DNA of 64,000 nt from Brachypodium distachyon (lineage: Eukaryota > Streptophyta > Magnoliopsida > Poales > Poaceae). Under the pieces are notes generated by a model. The model searched no databases. It worked only from the letters and a program-made list of their open reading frames with translations, and was not told the DNA's origin. A program made the translations under genes and the position numbers. Below are positions 60,754 to 64,000 of this stretch, in pieces. Within the stretch, counting starts at the first letter, position 1. Every line of letters starts with the position of its first letter. Location of the stretch: NCBI RefSeq assembly GCF_000005505.3, contig NC_016133.3, positions 38,095,237 to 38,159,236 on the forward strand. Reading direction: 5' to 3'.

Positions 60754-61836
60754 TGATGATCCTCCATTCGGCGTCGACGGATCGATGCTCAGATGGTATA
60801 GATCCGTGTCACACGATCTGTCTGCAACTCTACGTGCAATTAACTAGGAGCGTTCATGTTGCTGTAAAAAAAAAACTAGGAGCGTCCTGTAATATTAATA
60901 GACACACTATGCATTTTACTTTACCCGAATTCTAATTTCGGCCGTTGAAAAAAAATCAGCGCCTGCCACTCTGAAATAAAAATGTCTGTAATTCTCGAAC
61001 TAGTTCGATTCAGAACTGTTCTGAGATCTCAACATATTTAGGATAATTGATAAACTTTTTATGCTAACAGTTATAAGCATGAGTGAATTACAGTTTGATA
61101 TATCTAAGTTACACGAGTGAAGAACGGTTCGAAGGTTCGAAAAAGAAGGATAAAATGAGATCTAGATACTATTTAACGGCTGATTTGTCAAATAAGATTT
61201 AAGCATTTTGCTAAAACAATCAAACAACTTAGATATAACCATAAGGTTGACCAATCAGAACCGTTAGATTAATATCAAGATGTCATTTTATTTTACTTTT
61301 CATTGTTCGTTTCGAATCCTAAAGCACAACCATATCCAACAACGGCCAATAAATCAACTTATATCTAACCAGAAATCAATCAACTTTGGACATAGAAAAA
61401 GCGTTTTAAAATATACTCCGCATTTAACCTGCTGCTCCACACGCGCGATCACAGACGCACTAAACCTTTTCTTTTCTTTTCTCGTAGAGATGCGTACAAC
61501 GGACAACGGTACATGCAAGGGCATGATCTCCTTCGGGAAGGCGTGAAGCAACAAAAGTGCGCACCCCACGCCCGCGCGTAGGTACAAAACTCCCGACCGT
61601 TCCTCACTCTCCCGAAGCTTCGCCCCCATTTGAAACGGGAGCCCCGCGGTAACCGGCCTCCCTCCACGCCGCAACGCGATCAACTCATCAATCGCTCCAG
61701 CCCTGCCGAAATCTCGGAACCCACGACCACCGACCCTCCACGTTCGTCCGCGGGCATCTCGCATTCTCGACGGACCGGAACCCTAGATCCGCCTCCCTCC
61801 GACCCGCGCCGGCCGCGCGCGCAACGCCGCCGTACG
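60754..61836. other. intergenic DNA and DRP2 leader
   Basis: About 700 bp of AT-rich sequence follows the stop, then from about 61430 a GC-rich, CT-rich leader leads to the dynamin start. ORFs seen here on both strands look like chance frames in leader sequence. No transposon was recognised. Confidence 0.6.
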
Positions 61837-64000
61837 ATGGAGGCGATGGAGGAGCTCTCGGAGCTCGCGGACGCAACGATCCAGGCCTCCGGGCTTCTTG
61901 CCGACGACGACGACGACCCCGCCGACCGATCGCCACGACGAGGCGGTTCCTCGTTCCTCACCGTCGTCGCGCTCGGCAACGTCGTGCGTGGGCCTTTCCT
62001 ATCTCTCCCTCGTGTTGTTCGATCGGTGTGTGTTTAAGATCTCTCTGGCCGTGTTTGTGCAGGGCGCGGGGAAATCGGCGGTGCTCAATGGCCTGATCGG
62101 CCACCCCGTGCTAGTGAGTACAATTTTTTTCCCCGCATGTTTGCTTTAGGAATGTTAAGTTTCTCTCTCCGGTATTTTGGGTCTTGTTGAAGAACTTGGT
62201 GGTGAGTGACGGGGCCTCCATTCCTTCCGAACAGTGTGGACATATTTCCGGCATGGCCTATAGTCGCTAACTTTTCTTACAGCTGAACTTTCAGATGCTG
62301 CTCATAATAAGGACATGAATGAAACACACAAAAAAAGTGGTAAATAAATTGAAATCGGGAAGTATTTAGAAGGTAATAAGTACAGCTATGAGGCAGTGAG
62401 CACTGGGCTTATTAGGAGAGGGTCTAATCTTTGTCCACAATCATTGGATGGATAGTTATAAAACTGAATTAAAAAAGTCTTTCAGAAAACTGTATTAAAT
62501 TTTAGGACGTCACAGATGAAGATTATCCATCCTAACTAGTGCTTTCTTATATTAGTATAGAGATAGTTTATGTTAATTTCATGTAAATTATATTTTCCAT
62601 GAAAGAATTTAGTGATTTACGCAAACTTTAATTATGAATATAGCCTACAGGGGAGAATGGAGCGACAAGGGCCCCAGTCTGCGTAGACCTGCAGCGGGAT
62701 GCGTCGCTCAGCAGCAAAACCATTGTGCTGCGCATCGACAGCAAGTCACAGCAGGTTTCTGCCAGTGAGTTCTTTTTTAACGATTGTTTGTTTTCAAGTG
62801 ACAAGAGAATTCTGGAATTTAGGGAGCTGGGGAATTTGTGCATGAATGTGACTACGACTGGATTGCTACAATGTAGGTTCCCTCAGGCATTCATTGCAGG
62901 ACCGGTTGAGTAAGGCTGTTAGTTCTGGTAAGGGTCGATCAGATGAGATAAACGTGAAGTTATGCACGAGCACAGGTCTGTTTTTTATTCCTCTGGTTCT
63001 TCATTTTTTGCATATCTGTTGGTGCCGAGGAGAATTGTCTAAATATTAGAGATGCCCTTGGAATAACAATAGTAGTATGTCCTGAATAAGCTGAATTACA
63101 CCTTTTCAGTTTGTTTTCCTTGTGCTTTCTGATTATAGCACTGCTAGTAAACTGTTTTTTTCTTTTCTTGAACACATGCCGATTGAACAGGCCCCTAGCG
63201 TAATGGTTAGGTGGCTCTAGTAGCACTCAGGTCCTGAGTTCGACTCACCGTGGGAGCGAATTTCAGGCTGGGTTGAAAAATCCCCTCATCTGTCCCACGC
63301 CTTAACCCGGCCCTGTCTCATACGGGCTACGGTAAAAAATCCCCTCGTCTGTCCCACGCCTTAAGCACAGGCCTTTGGCCCGGCCTGGTCTCACATCGGC
63401 TACGGTGGGGCAGGGGTTCGGGGGTTTCTCGACCTTCGTGAGAAGGTCTTCTTCTTAGTGCAAATGCCTGTGGGGTGGCTTACCCCTTGCAGGTTAAGTT
63501 TTTTTTAACACATGCCGAGGTGCGTGTCATTTTATATTAGTAGAAAACACGAAAGAGACGCAAACCATAACGAAAATAAAGGGCAGCAAAAGAAAAGCAA
63601 AGAAACAACAAAGAACTGAGCCAGAATTGCAAGAGAAACAACAAACAACCAAAACACGCCTAAGTGCATGTTAGTGGACTGTTTAAAGTGAAGTTTTAGA
63701 TCCATTAATTAGGAAGCATAGCCATGAAATTCTATGTTAACCAAAACAAATAGAAATGCATATAGATCAGCAAAGAACCTTACTGGACATAAACTACTCC
63801 CTCCGATCCATAATAAGTGTCTGAGATTTAGATGTACGTGCTAGAAAGGTTTGAGAGGATACTAGTATTGTTTCGCTATCATATAATGTACTAGACTAGT
63901 AGACATATGGATGTGGTTGCATCCTGCTCCACCACCTTTGACGTGACGCGGTGCTCCCATTAATATGAAAAAGATCGGTGGTTTCAGCTTCGAAGCTAGA
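61837..64000 (+). CDS. DRP2: dynamin-related GTPase DRP2 type, first 4 exons (cut by window end)
   Basis: Exons in view: 61837-61983, 62063-62113, 62644-62764, 62877-62975, then an intron running past 64000. The translation [20 protein letters not shown] .. [35 protein letters not shown] .. [19 protein letters not shown] matches the start of plant DRP2 (ADL6) as I recall it. GNVGAGKS (47-54) is the GTPase P-loop and the [12 protein letters not shown] region carries the switch I threonine. The full protein would be about 900 aa with PH, GED and Pro-rich regions, and acts in clathrin-coated vesicle scission. The codon after 62975 is split (phase 1). The next expected exon (the APPLKLIDLPG region) is not in the window. 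Confidence 0.95.
63183..63506 (+). mobile_element. tRNA-derived SINE (324 bp) in DRP2 intron 4
   Basis: aacacatgccga flanks the element at 63171-63182 and 63507-63518. Near the start are an A-box-like tagcgtaatggttaggtg and a B-box-like ggtcctgagttcgactc, as in pol III SINEs. A direct repeat of about 58-70 bp (aaatcccctc.tctgtcccac .. gctacggt) sits in the body, and the 3' end is T-rich (ttaagtttttttt). Confidence 0.85.
63797..63835 (+). mobile_element. one end of a Stowaway-like MITE
   Basis: tactccctccgatccataat aagtgtctgagattt is a typical Stowaway left end after TA at 63795-63796. No matching right end occurs before 64000, so the element is truncated or continues past the window. Confidence 0.45.

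Noticed and set aside
1..64000. CRISPR array, bacterial-type operon, tRNA or rRNA genes
   Set aside because: No spaced identical repeats, no rRNA sequence and no complete cloverleaf was seen; the B-box-like sites belong to SINEs.

Overview
The window is nuclear DNA of a grass, most likely a Triticeae species (wheat, barley, rye or Aegilops type). The reasons are multi-exon genes with GT-AG introns, many short Stowaway MITEs with CTCCCTCC ends and TA duplications, GC-rich 5' exons, and nested LTR retrotransposons, one of whose LTRs begins like the BARE/WIS/Angela copia family. No bacterial, viral, organellar or CRISPR-like system is present. All calls were made by eye from the sequence and its translations; no search was run.

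Layout. Bases 1-22110 are transposon-dominated. Bases 1-8819 are the 3' part of a Tat-lineage Ty3/gypsy element: a pol end with an in-frame stop, a repeat-rich 3' spacer, a degenerate antisense ORF with two introns, and the 3' LTR. It sits inside a minus-strand LINE (about 8820-16390) that is also split by a 1.29 kb copia-like solo LTR and a 3.16 kb solo LTR with a perfect CAAAT target duplication. A second, plus-strand LINE (17543-22110) has a poly(A) tail and a 13-bp target duplication.

Bases 22111-64000 form a gene island of seven genes: an EBS/SHL-type BAH-PHD histone reader (+, 5 exons, 215 aa); a plastid-targeted FAD-binding protein of the lycopene-cyclase-like family (+, 18 exons, 593 aa); an MTP12/ZnT5-type zinc transporter (-, intronless, 814 aa); MCCB, the beta subunit of mitochondrial 3-methylcrotonyl-CoA carboxylase (-, 10 exons, 581 aa); an ALDH10 betaine/aminoaldehyde dehydrogenase (+, 15 exons, 501 aa); a secretory protein with a possible permuted-papain (His/Cys) fold (+, 7 exons, 536 aa); and the start of a DRP2-type dynamin (+, cut by the window end). 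Every exon junction was checked for splice sites and reading frame, and each complete model closes without a frame error.

These are independent housekeeping genes, not an operon. The MCCB - ALDH10 neighbourhood, with MTP12 nearby, matches my recollection of the rice chromosome 8 fragrance (Badh2) region, so this looks like the orthologous Triticeae locus. The most unusual points are the antisense spliced ORF of the gypsy element, a 135-bp in-frame tandem duplication over an exon-intron border at 58218-58487, a GC-AG intron, a 268-bp mini-Helitron 23 bp from a splice donor, and an ALDH10 protein without the usual C-terminal SKL peroxisomal signal.
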